Positions 63,129-64,000 of a stretch of 64,000 nt of DNA are shown piece after piece. Each line of letters opens with the position of its first letter. The stretch's first letter is position 1. Location of the stretch: NCBI GenBank assembly GCA_965644315.1, contig CBFFRQ010000032.1:620001-684000 (forward strand). Reading direction: 5' to 3'. The notes beneath the pieces were generated by a model. The model saw only the letters and a list, made by a program, of their open reading frames with translations. It did not search any database and had not been told where the DNA came from. This DNA comes from Caecitellus pseudoparvulus. Its lineage: Eukaryota; Bigyra: Bicosoecida. The translations under genes were made by a program, and so were the position numbers.

Positions 63129-64000
63129 ATGGCAGCCAGCAGCCAGCAGCCAGAAGCTGCCGGCGACAGGCCCATGCCCCAGGCTCCGTGCTTTCTTGGG
63201 CCGCATCGCCTCTCGCCTCTGCATGTCGCCGTGTGGTCTGGGGATGCGGAGCTGGTGAAGGCTGTGTTGGACTCAGCTCCCATGGCTAAAGACGACCGAC
63301 TGCGAGACTTCGGGTCAGCCGCGCACCTGGCCCCAGCCATCGGGGCGACTGAAATTGTCAACGTGCTCATGGGTGCAGGGGCTTCCTTCTTGCAGCGCGA
63401 TGCGTGTGGGCAACGGAGCTTGGCCTACCTCCTGCCCCTGGCGTTTCATGACTTGAAGCTGTCCCAAGACGCCACTGACTACTTCAGCGGCCAGTCCAAT
63501 GATGCCATCCTAGCTCGGGGACCAGACTTAGCGGGTGCGTTTCGTCCATTTCACTGCCCTGCAAAGTGGGCCCGCAGCCGTGGTGTCTCTGGGCCACTGC
63601 CCTGGCCGAAACGCGAGTGTCTGAGCCGCAAACTCCGCACCTTGCCTGCATCTCAGCCGCTCTTGAGAAGATCCCCGACTTTGAGTGCAAGATCAAGTTC
63701 AGCTTTTCGTCGTGGATTCCTCTGGCAGGCATGATCCTCCCAACGGACACCCTCACGGTGAGAGCCTCGCGCAGCGACCTGCGGCGACTCTGCCCACGTC
63801 ACTGCACTGCTCCCTGCCCGCACAGCTTCGCAAGCGCGGCCGGAGCGTGCGCATGGACGCCTCCATCGTCGGCTTCAGCGCCATGCAGTGGCAGCGTGGG
63901 CGGGTGTCGTTCCTCTTCCGTGGTGACCCCAGCAACCCTGCCGGCACCCAGCTGCTGGCCCTGGACCACATCAAGCACACCAAGGCAGACTTGCTCTTCC
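63129..64000 (+). CDS. ANKRD13-family protein (5' part, cut by window end)
   Basis: Exons 63129-63534, 63657-63757 and 63826 to beyond the edge; introns are 122 bp (GTGCGT) and 68 bp (GTGAGA). Residues ~25-110 contain ankyrin-type repeats (LSPLHVAVWSGDAELVKAVL, AHLAPAIGATEIVNVLMGAG, then ACGQRSLAYLLPLAFHD). Next comes the conserved family domain, called GPCR-chaperone in domain databases: IPDFECKIKFSFSSWIPLAG, LPTDTLT, then after intron 2 LRKRGRSVRMDASIVGFSAM, QWQRGRVSFLFRGD and LALDHIKHTK. This order matches ANKRD13 proteins, which in animals bind Lys63-linked ubiquitin through C-terminal motifs and act in endocytic sorting. Those C-terminal motifs would lie outside the window. The start could be further upstream if a 5' exon exists. 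Confidence 0.85.

Overview
This is nuclear DNA of a single-celled eukaryote. It is visibly GC-rich and very gene-dense. About 22 genes fill the window on both strands, many of them split by short spliceosomal introns (mostly 55-160 bp) that begin GTGAG or GTGCG and end CAG. Proteins are rich in Ala, Pro and Gly linkers. A radial-spoke-type protein (RIIa domain plus EF-hands) implies a motile cilium somewhere in the life cycle. A K+-independent H+-pyrophosphatase, a Zn(II)2Cys6 regulator, a SABATH-type methyltransferase and a bacterial-type L,D-transpeptidase together suggest a protist or microalga. I cannot name the lineage from sequence alone. Nothing here looks bacterial, organellar, viral or transposon-derived.

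Layout. 1-15 kb: end of an unknown gene, ubiquitin E1 (-), NAR1/CIAO3 (+), L,D-transpeptidase (-), GPN2 GTPase (+) and a 1,774-residue disordered protein (-). 15-27 kb: a polytopic membrane protein, a coiled-coil protein, a Zn2Cys6-PAS transcription factor and a conserved protein of unknown function, all (+), then an ankyrin-like protein (-). 27-41 kb: a ~2,100-residue PH plus cyclic-nucleotide-binding protein (+), SEC24 with a 19-copy heptapeptide repeat (-) and the H+-PPase (-). 41-50.4 kb: RSP7-like protein (-), GNAT acetyltransferase (+), RFC4 (-), SABATH methyltransferase (-), TCD-type tRNA t6A dehydratase (-) and EME1 (-). 50.5-64 kb: a 3,572-residue NUP188-like nucleoporin carrying EF-hands (-), a Rab GTPase (+) and the 5' part of an ANKRD13-family gene (+).

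The genes do not form one pathway; they are a mix of housekeeping functions. Their arrangement is compact: head-to-head pairs share promoters of 173-991 bp, and tail-to-tail pairs end 22-73 bp apart. All exon joins were inferred by reading splice signals and reading frames. Every multi-exon model given sums to a whole number of codons, but none has been checked against transcripts.
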